In this document: piece after piece, positions 17,209 to 27,314 of the stretch
How the letters are laid out: each line of letters opens with the position of its first letter
How positions within the stretch are numbered: position 1 is the stretch's first letter
NCBI GenBank assembly: GCA_963725315.1
Contig: CAVRYA010000010.1
Location: 310,001 to 374,000 of the forward strand
Reading direction: 5' to 3'
DNA from: JBBRHQ01 sp963725315
GTDB taxonomy: Bacteria > Actinomycetota > Thermoleophilia > Solirubrobacterales > 70-9
Length of the DNA stretch: 64,000 bases
Notes under the pieces: model-generated
Told to the model about the DNA's origin: nothing
What the model saw: the letters and a program-made list of their open reading frames with translations, nothing else
The model's database searches: none
Translations under genes and position numbers: made by a program

Positions 17209-18570
17209 TCAGCTCCCCTCGGTCGAGTAGTAGACGTTCTTGACCTCGGTGTAGGCGTCGAGGGCGTCGGGGCCCAGCTCGCGGCCGATGCCCGACTGCT
17301 TGAAGCCACCGAACGGGGTCGCGACCCGCACCGAGCTGTTGGAGTTGATCGAGATCACGCCGGTCTCGATCGCCCGGGCGACGCGCAACGCCCTGGCCCC
17401 GTCGCGGGTCCAGACCGACCCCGAGAGCCCGTAGATGGTGTCGTTGGCGATCCTCACCGCCTCCTCCTCGCCCTCGAACGGGATCACGCAGGCGACCGGC
17501 CCGAAGATCTCCTCGGTGGCGGCGCGATCGGAGTTGGCGACCGGCCAGAGGACGGTGGGCGCGAACCAGTAGCCCGGCCCCTCGGGCGCCGAGCCCCGGA
17601 AGGCAACCGGGGCCTCCTCCCCCACGAACGAGGACACAGTCTCGAGCTGGCCTGCCGAGATCAGCGGCCCCATCTCGGTCGACTCCCGCAGGGGGTCACC
17701 GACCTCGATCGATCGCACGGCCCCCTCCAGCGCCTCCATGAAGCGCTCGAGCCCGGAGCGCTCGACCAGGATCCGCGAGCGCGCGCAACAGTCCTGGCCG
17801 GAGTTGCCGAAGACCGCGCTCGGGGCCGCCGCCGCAGCCGCCTCGAGGTCGGCGTCGGCGAAGACGACGTTGGCGGACTTGCCGCCGAGCTCGAGCGTGA
17901 CCCGCTTGATCGTCGCCGCGGCACCGGCGGCGATCCCGCGGCCGACCGCGGTGGAGCCGGTGAAGGCGATCTTGGCGACGTCGGGGTGCTCGACCATGCG
18001 CGACCCGCAAACGCTCCCGGGGCCGGCGACGACGTTGAGGACGCCCTCGGGGATGCCGGCCTCGAGAGCGATTCTCTCCAACTCGAGCGCGGTCAGCGGG
18101 GTCAGCTCGGCCGGCTTCAGCACGATCGTGTTGCCTGCCGCCAGCGCCGGCGCCGCCTTCCAGGAGGCGATCACGAGGGGGAAGTTCCAGGGCACGATCA
18201 GGCCGACGACGCCCAGCGGCTCGCGGAAGGTCATGTCGATGCCCCCGGCCACAGGGATCGTCTGCCCGAGCAGCCGCTCGACCGCCCCGGCGTAATAGCG
18301 ATAGGTCTGAGCGACCATCGCCATCTCGCCCCGGGCGTCGGAGATCGGCTTGCCCGCGTTGCGCGCCTCCGTCCTCGCCAGCTCCTCGCCACGCTCGGCA
18401 AGCGTGTCGGCCAACCGATGCAGCAGCGTGGCGCGGTCTCCCGGGGCCACCGCGCGCCAAGCCGGGAAGGCAGCCTTCGCGGCGGCCACGGCGGCGTCCA
18501 CCTCCTCGGCGCCGGCCCGCGGGATCTCGGCCATGATCTGCTCCGTGGCGGGCTCAATGACAGAAATCAC
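17209..18570 (-). CDS. NAD(P)+-dependent aldehyde dehydrogenase
   Basis: This 453-aa ALDH superfamily enzyme has PWNFPL, the cofactor-binding FTGSTAVGR, general base Glu in LELGGKSANVV, catalytic Cys in GNSGQDCCARSRI and EEIFGPVACV. Its position between a PuuD-like hydrolase and an SDR, behind a GlnA-like ligase, suggests that it oxidises a gamma-glutamylated aminoaldehyde (PuuC-type role). Its ATG overlaps the hydrolase stop by 4 bp, indicating coupled translation. Confidence 0.92.
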   Translation of the reverse strand: MISVIEPATEQIMAEIPRAGAEEVDAAVAAAKAAFPAWRAVAPGDRATLLHRLADTLAERGEELARTEARNAGKPISDARGEMAMVAQTYRYYAGAVERLLGQTIPVAGGIDMTFREPLGVVGLIVPWNFPLVIASWKAAPALAAGNTIVLKPAELTPLTALELERIALEAGIPEGVLNVVAGPGSVCGSRMVEHPDVAKIAFTGSTAVGRGIAAGAAATIKRVTLELGGKSANVVFADADLEAAAAAAPSAVFGNSGQDCCARSRILVERSGLERFMEALEGAVRSIEVGDPLRESTEMGPLISAGQLETVSSFVGEEAPVAFRGSAPEGPGYWFAPTVLWPVANSDRAATEEIFGPVACVIPFEGEEEAVRIANDTIYGLSGSVWTRDGARALRVARAIETGVISINSNSSVRVATPFGGFKQSGIGRELGPDALDAYTEVKNVYYSTEGS

Positions 18571-19391
18571 GCCGCCTCCTCCGCTCCCGCTCGCGCGCGC
18601 CCAGATTCACCAGAGCCTCGCGCGCTCGCTCCCGCGTCCGGGGGCGGCGTGGCTGCGGGCGGGACGGCCTCAGCTCCCTTCGCAGCTCGAGCCACTTCGA
18701 CAAGCGCCGCGATCACCCGGCTCTTGGTGTCCTCCTCGGGGTGCCAGAGGACGCCGAGGGCGAAGGCGTCGCCGGGGAGCTCGATCGCCTCGATCACCTC
18801 GTCCTCCAGCGAGTGACCGGTGACCTCCAGGCCCTCCCCCACCCTCTCGACACCCTGGTGGTGATGGGACTTGACGGCGATCCGCTCGGCGCCGGCGGCG
18901 CGGGCCGCCAGCGAGCCCGGCTCGAGCCGGACCTCGTGGTCCCCGAAGACGCCCGGCGTGTGCCGATGGTTCCCGTGTCCGATCCGCTCGGGCAGGTGCT
19001 GGTCGAGGGTGCCACCGAGGGCGACGTTCAGCACCTGCATCCCGCGGCAGATCGCCAACACCGGCATCCCGCGGGCCATCGCCCCTCGCAGTACGGCAAG
19101 TTCGAAGCGGTCGCGCTCGGGCCAGATGCCCTTGGTCTCCGGGTGGCGGGCAGCTCCGTAAGTCTCAGGGTCGAGGTCGGAGCCACCGGCGAGGATCAGG
19201 CCGTCGATCCGCTCGAGCACCGGTTCGGGATCCTCGAGGGCCCCCGGATCGGGCGGCAGCAGCAGAGCCGCCGCCCCGGCCGCCTGGACGGCGGTCGCGT
19301 AGGAGCGCGGCGCCATCGTCACGGTCTCCGCCCAGGCGCCCCAGCGGACCCGCTCGAGCGCGGCGCAGATCCCGATCGCGGCGACGCTCAC
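18567..19391 (-). CDS. gamma-glutamyl-gamma-aminobutyrate hydrolase family protein (PuuD-like)
   Basis: This 274-aa peptidase C26/class I GATase-fold enzyme has the nucleophile elbow AICRGMQVLNVALGG (Cys about residue 114), SHHHQGVERVG and the catalytic His-Glu in LWHPEED. It should remove the gamma-glutamyl group from the oxidised amine product, regenerating glutamate. The last ~40 residues are low-complexity Ala/Pro/Gly. The GTG start overlaps the GlnA-like gene stop (GTGA). Gene order GlnA-like, PuuD-like, ALDH supports a gamma-glutamylated polyamine or ethanolamine pathway. Confidence 0.88.
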   Translation of the reverse strand: MSVAAIGICAALERVRWGAWAETVTMAPRSYATAVQAAGAAALLLPPDPGALEDPEPVLERIDGLILAGGSDLDPETYGAARHPETKGIWPERDRFELAVLRGAMARGMPVLAICRGMQVLNVALGGTLDQHLPERIGHGNHRHTPGVFGDHEVRLEPGSLAARAAGAERIAVKSHHHQGVERVGEGLEVTGHSLEDEVIEAIELPGDAFALGVLWHPEEDTKSRVIAALVEVARAAKGAEAVPPAATPPPDAGASARGSGESGRARAGAEEAA

Positions 19392-20716
19392 AGCCGCTCG
19401 AAGCCGCGGTACCGCTCCCAGTCGGTTACGGCGGCTTCGAAAGCGTCGATCTCGACCTGGGCGCGGTTCAGATAGTGGTCGATCATCTCCTGCCCGAAAG
19501 CGTCGCGCGCCGCCTCGCTGGCGGCGAAGAGGTCGCGGGCGTCGTAGATGTTGTGGGGAACCCGGGGAGCGTCGGAGGAGTAGGCGTTGCCCGTCATCTC
19601 CGGCTCGAGCTCGAGCTCGGTGTCGATCCCGTGCAGGCCCGCGGCGATCATCGCGCTCAGAGCCAGGTAGGGGTTGACGTCGGCGCCCGGGAGCCGGTTC
19701 TCGACCCGCAGCGACGGCCCGTGCCCGACGACCCGCATCGAACAGGTTCGGTTGTCCTGGCCCCAGGCAACCGCGGTCGGCGCGAAAGACCCGGCGGCGA
19801 AGCGCTTGTAGGAGTTGATATGGGGCGCGTAGAGCAGCGTTAGCTCTCTCATGCAGGCGAGCTGGCCGGCGACGAATCGGTCGAACATCTGCTGGTCGGT
19901 GCCGAAGGCGTTACTGCCGTCCTCGCGCGAGAGCGAGCAGTGGATGTGGCAGGAGTTGCCCTCGGCCTCGTTGAACTTGGCCATGAACGTGATCGAGAAG
20001 TCCTCCTGGGCGGCGATCTCCTTGGCCCCGTTCTTGTAGATCGCGTGCTCATCGGCCTGGCCCAGGGCCTCGCCGTAGCGGAAGTTGATCTCGTGCTGGC
20101 CGAGGTTGCACTCGCCCTTCGAGTTCTCGACGACCAGCCCCGCCGCGGCCATCTCGTTGCGGATGCGGCGGATCAGCGGCTCGACCCGAGCGCTGCCGAG
20201 CAGCGAGTAGTCGATGTTGTAGAGGTTGGCCGGCTCGAGGTCTTGAAACCCCTTCTTCCAGGCGTCCTCGTAGGAGTTCTTGAAGACGATGAACTCGAGC
20301 TCGGTCGCGGCGCTGGCCGTCAGCCCGCGCTCGGAGAGCCGGGTGAGCTGGCGGCGCAGGATCTGCCGCGGAGACGCGACGACGTCAGAGCCGTCCGCCC
20401 ACTGCAGGTCGGCCATCACCATCACCGTGCCCTCGTGCCAGGGGACCGGCCGCAGGGTCGAGAGGTCCGGCTTCATCTCGAAGTCCCCGTAGCCCTGCTC
20501 CCACGACGACATCGCGTAGCCGCCGACGGTCTCCATGTCGACGTCCACGGCCAGCAGGTAGTTGCACCCCTCGGCGCCGTGCTCAAGGACCTCGTCGAGG
20601 AAGTGCGACGCAGTCAGCCGCTTGCCCTGGAGCCGACCCTCCATGTCGGCGATCGCGAGGAGCACGGTGTCCACCGTGCCCTCCGCGACTGCCTTCTTCA
20701 GTTCGTCGAGCGTCAC
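19388..20716 (-). CDS. glutamine synthetase family gamma-glutamyl-amine ligase (GlnA-like/PuuA-like)
   Basis: This 442-aa GS-fold protein has the metal/glutamate-site block ASAATELEFIVFKNSYEDAW, GECNLGQHEINFRYGEA, NSCHIHCSLS and the arginine-containing LRVENRLPGADVNPYLA. Its setting, permease upstream and PuuD-like hydrolase plus ALDH downstream, indicates ATP-dependent gamma-glutamylation of an amine (putrescine, other polyamine or ethanolamine) rather than ammonia assimilation; a separate type III GS lies at 29.8 kb. The GTG start is 9 nt after a TAGACT box with no Shine-Dalgarno, suggesting its own leaderless promoter. Confidence 0.87.
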   Translation of the reverse strand: MTLDELKKAVAEGTVDTVLLAIADMEGRLQGKRLTASHFLDEVLEHGAEGCNYLLAVDVDMETVGGYAMSSWEQGYGDFEMKPDLSTLRPVPWHEGTVMVMADLQWADGSDVVASPRQILRRQLTRLSERGLTASAATELEFIVFKNSYEDAWKKGFQDLEPANLYNIDYSLLGSARVEPLIRRIRNEMAAAGLVVENSKGECNLGQHEINFRYGEALGQADEHAIYKNGAKEIAAQEDFSITFMAKFNEAEGNSCHIHCSLSREDGSNAFGTDQQMFDRFVAGQLACMRELTLLYAPHINSYKRFAAGSFAPTAVAWGQDNRTCSMRVVGHGPSLRVENRLPGADVNPYLALSAMIAAGLHGIDTELELEPEMTGNAYSSDAPRVPHNIYDARDLFAASEAARDAFGQEMIDHYLNRAQVEIDAFEAAVTDWERYRGFERL

Positions 20717-20725
20717 GCCCGACTG

Positions 20726-20731
20726 AGTCTA
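20726..20731 (-). promoter_or_regulatory. leaderless-type -10 box ahead of the GlnA-like gene
   Basis: TAGACT on the minus strand lies 9 nt before the GTG at 20716, in the same arrangement as upstream of the HyuA-like gene (2397-2392). It would allow the ligase operon to be transcribed independently of the permease. Confidence 0.4.
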
Positions 20732-20741
20732 GGCGCCTCCC

Positions 20742-22353
20742 TCACGCGCCCGAGGTCGGCTTCGGCGCCGCCGGCCCGACCGCGGGCGGGGCGCCGATCT
20801 CGGCCTCGATGTCGATTTCGCGGACCTGGCCGGTGAAGTGCTTGCGGGCACTCACGATCCACGCGATCGCCGCTGCACCGATGACCACCAGGAACACGAC
20901 CGGCGTGTAATTGAACGCCGTTGAATCAAAATCGGAGTTCCACGGAACGGCCGCCGGCGTGAAGGGCAAGGAGAAGATGATCGCGATCAGCACTACCCAC
21001 AGGGTCGCGATCGGGTTCATCCACTTGTACTTGCGCCCGTTGGTCCACGGGCCTGGTGTGAAGTCGTCCTTCTGCGCCAGCGCAGGAAGACCGGGATCAC
21101 GTACGCAATGTAGAGCCCGACGGTCGAAATGGAGACGACTGCGATGAATGCCCAAGGAATGCCGGCATGGTTGCCCTTGAGGGCGGGCAGAGTGATGATC
21201 AGCGCAGCTACTGCCATTGCGATAACAGCGTTGAATGGAATCTTCGCTTCGTTCACCTTTGAGAGGACACCCGAGACCCTTGGCCCGAAGCCCCGGTCGC
21301 GAGAGAAGGCGAAGCACATCCGCGATGCGCTGGTCAGGCAGGCGCCGCCGCAGAACAACTGGCCAACCGTGGAGATGATCATCAGCGCCTTGAAGGCAGC
21401 GCTTGGTGAGCGCCGTCTGCAGCAGCGTTGGCGCGAACCCGAGCGCATCGTTGGCAGCACCAATATCGGTGACAGAAAACGTGATCGCGAGCAACAGCAC
21501 CCAGCCGATCACTGCCGAGTAGAAGATCGATCGCCAGACCCCCTTCGCCGCGCTCATCGCCGCTCCGTGAGTTTCCTCGGAGATATGCGCGGAAGCGTCA
21601 TAGCCGGTGATCGTGTACTGAGTCAGCAGGAAGCCCAGCGGCAGGATGTAGAACCAGATACATGCTGCCGCTGAATCCGGAGAGGTTGTTCCGGTGAGTG
21701 AAGACATAGCTGAAGCTTTGGTGAGTATCGGGCACGAAGACCAGCAGCGCGACGATGACCGCTACGCCGATGACATGCCACCAGACCGAGATGCTGTTGA
21801 TCAGCGAGAGATAGTGGGTGCGGAAGATGTTGACCGTCGCGTGGACGGCGAGGATGAGCACGAATAGCAGGAATACCTCGCTGAGGACATGGGAGGTGTC
21901 ACCGAAGTTGATGCCGAAGATGTTGACGCCATAGACGCCTAGCGTGATGTTGAGGAAGGTCGCGCAGGCGTAGTCGACCGAGGCAACCACTGCCATCAGG
22001 CCGATCAGGTTGAACCAGCCGGTGAACCAGGCCCAGACGGGGCCGCCGAGCTTGCCGGCCCACCAGTAGATGCCACCGGCTGTCGGGTAGGCGGAGACCA
22101 ACTCCGACATGCAGAAGCCGATTATCAGGATGAAGCTCGCGATGACAGGCCAGCCGATCGAGATCACCACCGGGCCGCCATTGCTCCACGCCTGACCGTA
22201 GCTCGTGAAACAACCGGCGAGGACCGAGATGATCGTGAACGAGATCGCGAAGTTCGAGAACCCGCTCCAGGCCCGGTCGAGCCGCTGCCTGTAGCCCATC
22301 TCAGCGAGACGTTGCTCATCGGCGTCGGCGTACTGCTGAGTCGCCTGCGTCAT
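20742..22353 (-). CDS. APC-family amino acid/amine permease (three frameshifts)
   Basis: This inner-membrane transporter is of the amino acid-polyamine-organocation superfamily, GABA/choline (ACT) type. The N-terminus has RLAEMGYRQRLDRAWSGFSN, then multiple hydrophobic helices (FAISFTIISVLAGCFTSYG, AYPTAGGIYWWAGKLGG). The reading frame changes near 21660, 21398 and 21075. The first two are repaired by removing one base (giving MY-WFYILPLGFLLTQ and TKAAFKALMIIS); the third needs one added base or two removed. Repaired length is about 536 aa with 12 or so helices. The ATG follows AGGAGAGG. It is next to the gamma-glutamyl ligase operon, so it probably imports the amine substrate. Confidence 0.82.
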
Positions 22354-22416
22354 GCATCCTCTCCTAATCTCACGGCCGGCTCATCGTTTCCGATAAATGG
22401 TGTATTGATCCGACCT

Positions 22417-23406
22417 ATGGACGACGAGAGCCTAAGCGCCGAAGCGGACGGCAGTCAAGCCCCGTCTGCCCCAAATTCCGCAAACAATCCCGGACTCCTG
22501 CCGGAGATCGTCGCCCAGCTCTCGGAGCTGCTCGGGCCAAACTCCGGCGACCCACGACCGCTCGAGGGCGGGATCACCAACCGGAACTTCCGGGCCAGCT
22601 TCGGCAAGCGCGAGTATGTGATCCGCGTCCCCGGCAAGGACACCTCCCTGCTGGGGATCGACAGGGTCGCCGAGATGGAGGCAAACGAGCTGGCCGCCCG
22701 GCTGGGCATCGCGCCGCCGGTCGCGATCCGACTCGAGGAGCCCGCCTGCCTGGTGACCGAGTTCGTCGAGGGACGCGAGATGAGTGCCGAGCAGCTCCGC
22801 GAGCCGGCGGCGCTGCGCTCGGTCGCCGCCTCGCTGCGCTCCCTGCACGAGTGCGGCGAGACCGTTCCCGCGAGCTTCGACTCCTTCCGCCTCGTCTCCG
22901 CCTACGCCGAGACCGCGGCCGGCCGCGGTGCCGAGGTGCCGCCCCCATTCGGCGAGGCCGCGGCTGCGGCCGCCCGGATCGAAGACGTGCTGGGCGGCCC
23001 CGAGCACGTCCCCGTCCCCTGCCACAACGACCTGCTCGCAGCCAACTTCCTCGACGACGGCGAGCGCATCCGCATCGTCGACTGGGAGTACGCGGGGATG
23101 GGCGACCGCTACTTCGACCTTGCCAACTTCGCCGTCAACAACGGCCTCGCCGGCGAGCAACAGGTTGAGCTGCTGGCGGCGTACTTCGGCGATCGGCCCA
23201 CAGCGGCGCAGCTCGCGACCCTACGGCTGATGACCTTCATGTCGGACTTCCGGGAGGCGATGTGGGGGGTCGTGCAGAGCGCCGTCTCGGAGCTCGACTT
23301 CGACTTCACCGATTACGCCTCCAAGCACTTCGCGAGGCTGCGCAGCACCGCGGCCGACCCCGGCTTCTCGGATTGGCTCGAGGAGGCGCGTGTCGCCGCG
23401 AGCTGA
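22417..23406 (+). CDS. choline/ethanolamine kinase-like aminoglycoside phosphotransferase-family protein
   Basis: The protein is about 329 aa from ATG 22417. The kinase-like fold shows the nucleotide-binding block GGITNRNFRA, the Lys region, the catalytic loop PCHNDLLAANFLDD (HxDxxxxN) and the Mg-binding IVDWEYAGMGD, the pattern of choline/ethanolamine kinases and thiamine kinase-like proteins. It probably phosphorylates a small amino-alcohol. It is divergent from the permease (63-bp gap), and its stop overlaps the GTG start of the flavoenzyme gene by 17 bp, so the two are coupled. Confidence 0.82.
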   Translation: MDDESLSAEADGSQAPSAPNSANNPGLLPEIVAQLSELLGPNSGDPRPLEGGITNRNFRASFGKREYVIRVPGKDTSLLGIDRVAEMEANELAARLGIAPPVAIRLEEPACLVTEFVEGREMSAEQLREPAALRSVAASLRSLHECGETVPASFDSFRLVSAYAETAAGRGAEVPPPFGEAAAAAARIEDVLGGPEHVPVPCHNDLLAANFLDDGERIRIVDWEYAGMGDRYFDLANFAVNNGLAGEQQVELLAAYFGDRPTAAQLATLRLMTFMSDFREAMWGVVQSAVSELDFDFTDYASKHFARLRSTAADPGFSDWLEEARVAAS

Positions 23407-25860
23407 GCTGCCGCCCTCGGCTCGCTGCGTGATCATCGGCGGCGGTGTCGGCGGCACCTCGATCGCCTACCACCTGGCGGAGCTCGGCATCTCGGACGTC
23501 GTCCTGCTGGAGCGCTCGCAGCTCACCTCGGGCTCGACCTTCCACTCGGCAGGGCTGGTCGGCCAGCTGCGCGGCTCGGTCTCGCTGACCAAGATGATGA
23601 TGCACTCGGTCGAGCTCTACCGGCGCCTCGGCGAGGAGTCGGAGTTCGACCCCGGCTGGGTCGAGTGCGGCGGAATCCGCCTCGCCTCGAGCGAGGAGCG
23701 GATGGAGGAGCTGCGCCGGCAGGCCGGCTGGGCGAAGACGTTCGGGCTGCCGCTCGAGCTGATCTCGGCCGAGGAGGCGAAGGAGCTGTTCCCGCTGATG
23801 TCGACCGAGGGCGTGCTCGGCGCCGCCTGGCTGCCGACCGACGGCTACCTGGACCCCTCCCAGCTCACCTACGCGCTCGCCGACGGCGCCCGCCGCGGCG
23901 GCTGCTCGATCCACACCGACACCCGGGTAACCGGGATCGAGACCGAGGATGGGCGCGTGCGCAGAGTCCTCACCGAGCAGGGCGATCTCGAGGCCGAGGT
24001 GGTCGTCAACGCCGCCGGCATGTATGCGGCGGAGATCGGGCGGATGGCCGGGGTGCGGGTGCCGATGCTGCCGATGTCGCATCAGTACCTGGTCACCCAG
24101 CCCTTCCGCGAGCGCGACGGCGCCCGCCTCCCCACCCTGCGCGACCCCGACCTGCTCGTCTACTACCGCGAGGACGGCGGCGGACTGGTGATGGGCGGGT
24201 ACGAGCGCCACAGCCGGGCCGCCTTCATGCCCGAGGGCAGCGATCGCTTCGAGCGGATCCCGGCCGACTTCAACGGGCGCCTGCTCGAGGACGACTGGGA
24301 CCGCTTCACCGAGATCGTCGAGAACTCGCGCCGGCGGGTCCCGGCGATGGACGAGATCACCGTGACCAGGCTGATCAACGGCCCCGAGGCCTTCACCCCC
24401 GACAACGAGTTCTGCCTCGGCGAGACCGAGGTCGGCGGGCTCTTCGTCGCCGCCGGGTTCTGCGCCCACGGCCTGGCCGGTGCGGGCGGCATCGGCAAGG
24501 TGATGGCCGAGTGGATCGCCGAGGGGGAGCCCTCGCTCGACCTCTGGCACATGGACATCCGCCGCTTCGGGGCGCCAGTACCGCTCGCCCTCCTACACCC
24601 ACGCCAGGATCAAGGAGACCTACGAGACCTACTACGACATCCGCTACCCCAACCACGAGCGCAGCGCCGGCCGGCCACTGCGGGTGTCCTCTGCAAATGC
24701 CTGGCACCGCGAGCACGATGCTGCCTTCGGCGAGAAATCCGGTTGGGAGCGGGTCAACTGGTACTCCTCCAACGAGGCGGCCGGCGATCCGCAGCTGCGG
24801 CCCGCGCGGCTGGGCCGGACAGCACTGGTCGCCGGCGATCGGCGCCGAGCACCTGGCGACCAGGGAGGGCGTCGGGATCTTCGACGAGTCCTCTTTCTCG
24901 AAGATCGAGATCGCCGGGCCGGGCGCGGCGGAGTTCCTCGAGGGCCTCTGCGACAACCGGGTGGCCCGCGAGGTGGGGAAGATCACTTACACGCAGATGC
25001 TCAACCGCCGCGGGGGCATCGAGTGCGACTTCACCGTCGCGCGGCTCGCCGAGGAGCGCTTCTCGATCGTCACCGGGACCGCCTTCGGCAACCACGATCG
25101 CGAGTGGATCCGCAAGCACCTGCCCGATAGCTCGGAGGTTCAGGTCACCGACGTCACCTCGCAGTGGTCGTGCTTCGGCGTCTGGGGCCCGCGCGCCCGC
25201 GAGCTTCTGGCGCCGCTGACCCCGCAGGACCTCTCGAATCAGGCGTTCCCCTATATGACCCTGCGCGAGACCACCGTCGGCGACGTCCCGGTGCGGGCGC
25301 TGCGGGTGACCTTCGTCGGCGAGCTCGGCTGGGAGCTCTACTGCCCCAGCGAGTACGGGCTGGGGCTATGGCGGGCGCTCTGGGAGGCCGGCCGGCCGCA
25401 CGGTGTAGTGGCCTGCGGCTACCGGGCGATCGACTCGATGCGGCTGGAGAAGGGCCTGCGGGTCTGGGGAGCCGACATCACCCCCGACGAGACTCCCTTC
25501 GAGGCCGGACTCGGCTTCTGCGTGAAGCTCGACAAGCAGGGTGGATTCATCGGCCGCGAGGCGCTCGCCGAGGCAAAGGAGCGGGGCCCCCGCACGGTAC
25601 TTCGCTGCCTCACCCTCGCCGACCCGCTCTCCGTCGGCCTCGGCAACGAGCCGGTGCGGATCGGCGATCGGATCTGCGGCCGCGTCACCAGCGGCGGCTA
25701 CGGCTACACGCTCGGGCGCTCGATCGCGTACGCCTATCTGCCGTCAGAGCAGGCAGAGCCGGGCACCGAGGTCGCGGTGGAGATCTTCGGCCGCTGGGTC
25801 GAGGGGGAGGTCGCCTCCGAGCCCCTGTTCGACCCCGACGGGGAGCGGATCAGGGCCTGA
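23390..25860 (+). CDS. dimethylglycine/sarcosine oxidase-type FAD + aminomethyltransferase fusion (two frameshifts)
   Basis: The N-terminal FAD-dependent oxidoreductase domain (CVIIGGGVGGTSIAYHLAEL, residues about 14-35; GGLFVAAGFCAHG near 360) is fused to a C-terminal GcvT-like folate-binding domain (VRALRVTFVGELGWELYC, GYRAIDSMRLEKG, FIGREAL). This architecture demethylates N-methylated glycines and passes C1 units to tetrahydrofolate. Frames change near 24583 and 24798; removing one C at each (GGGGCGCCAGTACC; CGGCCCGCGC) gives a continuous 822-aa protein, normal for the family. It is coupled to the upstream kinase gene. Confidence 0.86.
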
Positions 25861-26085
25861 GGGATACTGCGGGGAGGAGATCGAAGGCGAGCTCGAGTGG
25901 GCCCGCGAGTCCGGTGATCACGTCGTCACCTGCCATCGCGGGCGAGCCCGCGGCAAGGAGAGCGGAATCGAAGTGGAGTTTCTCTACGCCTACCTCTGGA
26001 GATTTTGCGACGGCCGCGTTGTCTATTGCAAGTCATTCCTCGACCCCCGGACGCGCTCGAGGCAGCAGGGCTGACGGAGACCTGA
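25861..26085 (+). pseudogene. 5'-truncated NTF2/SnoaL-like remnant
   Basis: Directly after the flavoenzyme stop, the plus strand reads GDHVVTCHRGRARGKESG, IEVEFLYAYLWRF and DGRVVYCKSFLDP. With a frame change near 26045 this is followed by PDALEAAGLTET and TGA. This is the second half of a SnoaL/NTF2-like domain, whose C-terminus commonly reads DGKVVR..LDREEALEAAGL. The N-terminal ~60 residues and a start codon are absent, and the frame change is not a simple one-base insertion. It looks like a decayed gene fragment. Confidence 0.6.
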
Positions 26086-26095
26086 GCACCCTTCC

Positions 26096-27314
26096 TCAGA
26101 GGAATCCGGCGGCCGCCTCGCGGCCGCTGCGAAGCGCCCCCTCCATGAGGCCGTGGTGGCGGCCGCCGAGGTGCTCGCCGGCGAAGGCGAGCGGGCCGAG
26201 CGGCCGCTGCAACGGCTCGACCAGCTCTGCCGGCGGGGAGACCGAGTAGGCGGCGCCGGCCCAGGGGTCGTCGTCCCAGCGCGAGAGCACGGCGCCGGAG
26301 GGCTGCAGTTCGAGCTCCGGGCGGAGGCGGGCCAGCGAGTCCAGCCATCGCTCAGACCCCTCGCTGACGCCGAGGGCGCCCAGCGCCGCCTCCGAGCCGC
26401 TGAAGCAGCTGACCAGTGCCATCGGCCGCCCGCCCTCACCGGTCGCGGTCCAGGCCCAGTAGCGCTCCGGCACGGAGATCACGGCGCTCGGCTCGACCGC
26501 GGCGCGCAGCGGCACCAGCAGCTTCGCAGCCTGCCCGTATGGCATCCGCTCAAGCGCCGCGGCGGCCGTGCCGGGGAGCGCCGGCTCGAAGGAGATCGCG
26601 GCGGCCTGCGGGGCGGGGACCGCGATCACGCAGGCCTCGGCCTCGAGCTCCGACCCCGCAGCGGTCGCTACCCGCACCCCTCCCTCCCCCCAGGCGACAC
26701 GGCACACCGGCTCGGAGAGCCGCAGCGCCGGCCCGAGCTCAGTCGCGAGCGCCTCGGCGAGGCCCTGGTTCCCGGCCGCGAGGCCCGAGGCGGGCTCGTC
26801 GCCGATGTAGGCGACCCCGGCGAGATCGGTGGCGGGGACGGCGTCCGCCGGGCAGGCCGAGGAGATCTCGACCCGGGCGAGGATCGCCTCGCGGGCGGCG
26901 GGGTCGATCTCGAGCCGCGCCAGCAGCGCCGCCGCCGACTCGCGACCGGTCCCCCCGGGCCGCTCGAGCGCGTCCCCCACCGCCGCGACCGCGCGCTCGA
27001 AGGCCTCGGGGTCCACCGGCGCGCCGCCACGCGGCTCGCGCCGCCCGTAGCGCATCCCCTTCTCGGCGACCTCGAGCCCGAAGCGCTCGGCCATCTCGAT
27101 CACCAGCGGTGTTGCCCGGGAGGATGAACTCGGCGCCCAGCTCGATCACCGCCCCGTTCTCGAGCCGCCGCGAGTGGACCCGGCCGCCGACCCGGTCGCG
27201 GGCCTCCAGCACGGTGACCGCGACGCCCTCGCGCCGCAGGGAGTCGGCCGCCGCCAGCCCGGCGAAGCCGGCGCCGACCACTACCGCGCGCTTCGGGCCG
27301 GAGGTCCTCCCCAC
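26096..27314 (-). CDS. flavin monoamine oxidase family protein (one frameshift)
   Basis: This FAD-dependent amine oxidase has the dinucleotide motif VVVGAGFAGLAAADSLRR at the N-terminus, RDRVGGRVHSRRLENGAVIE next, and the C-terminal FAD block LAFAGEHLGGRHHGLMEGA. The frame breaks near 27112 (removing G in AACACCGCTGG gives GNTLVIEMAERFG), for a repaired length of 405 aa. The GTG start follows the FadR-type gene TGA without a gap, so the two genes form an operon. It probably oxidises an amine related to the neighbouring polyamine/N-methylglycine genes (inference). Confidence 0.86.

Noticed and set aside
16600..18816. Very long open frames opposite real genes (for example 738 codons opposite the SDR/ALDH genes, 518 codons opposite the lipase, 488 codons opposite hyuA)
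   Set aside because: They are low-complexity Arg/Gly/Asp-rich translations of the antisense strand of high-GC genes, with no family motifs or ribosome-binding sites.
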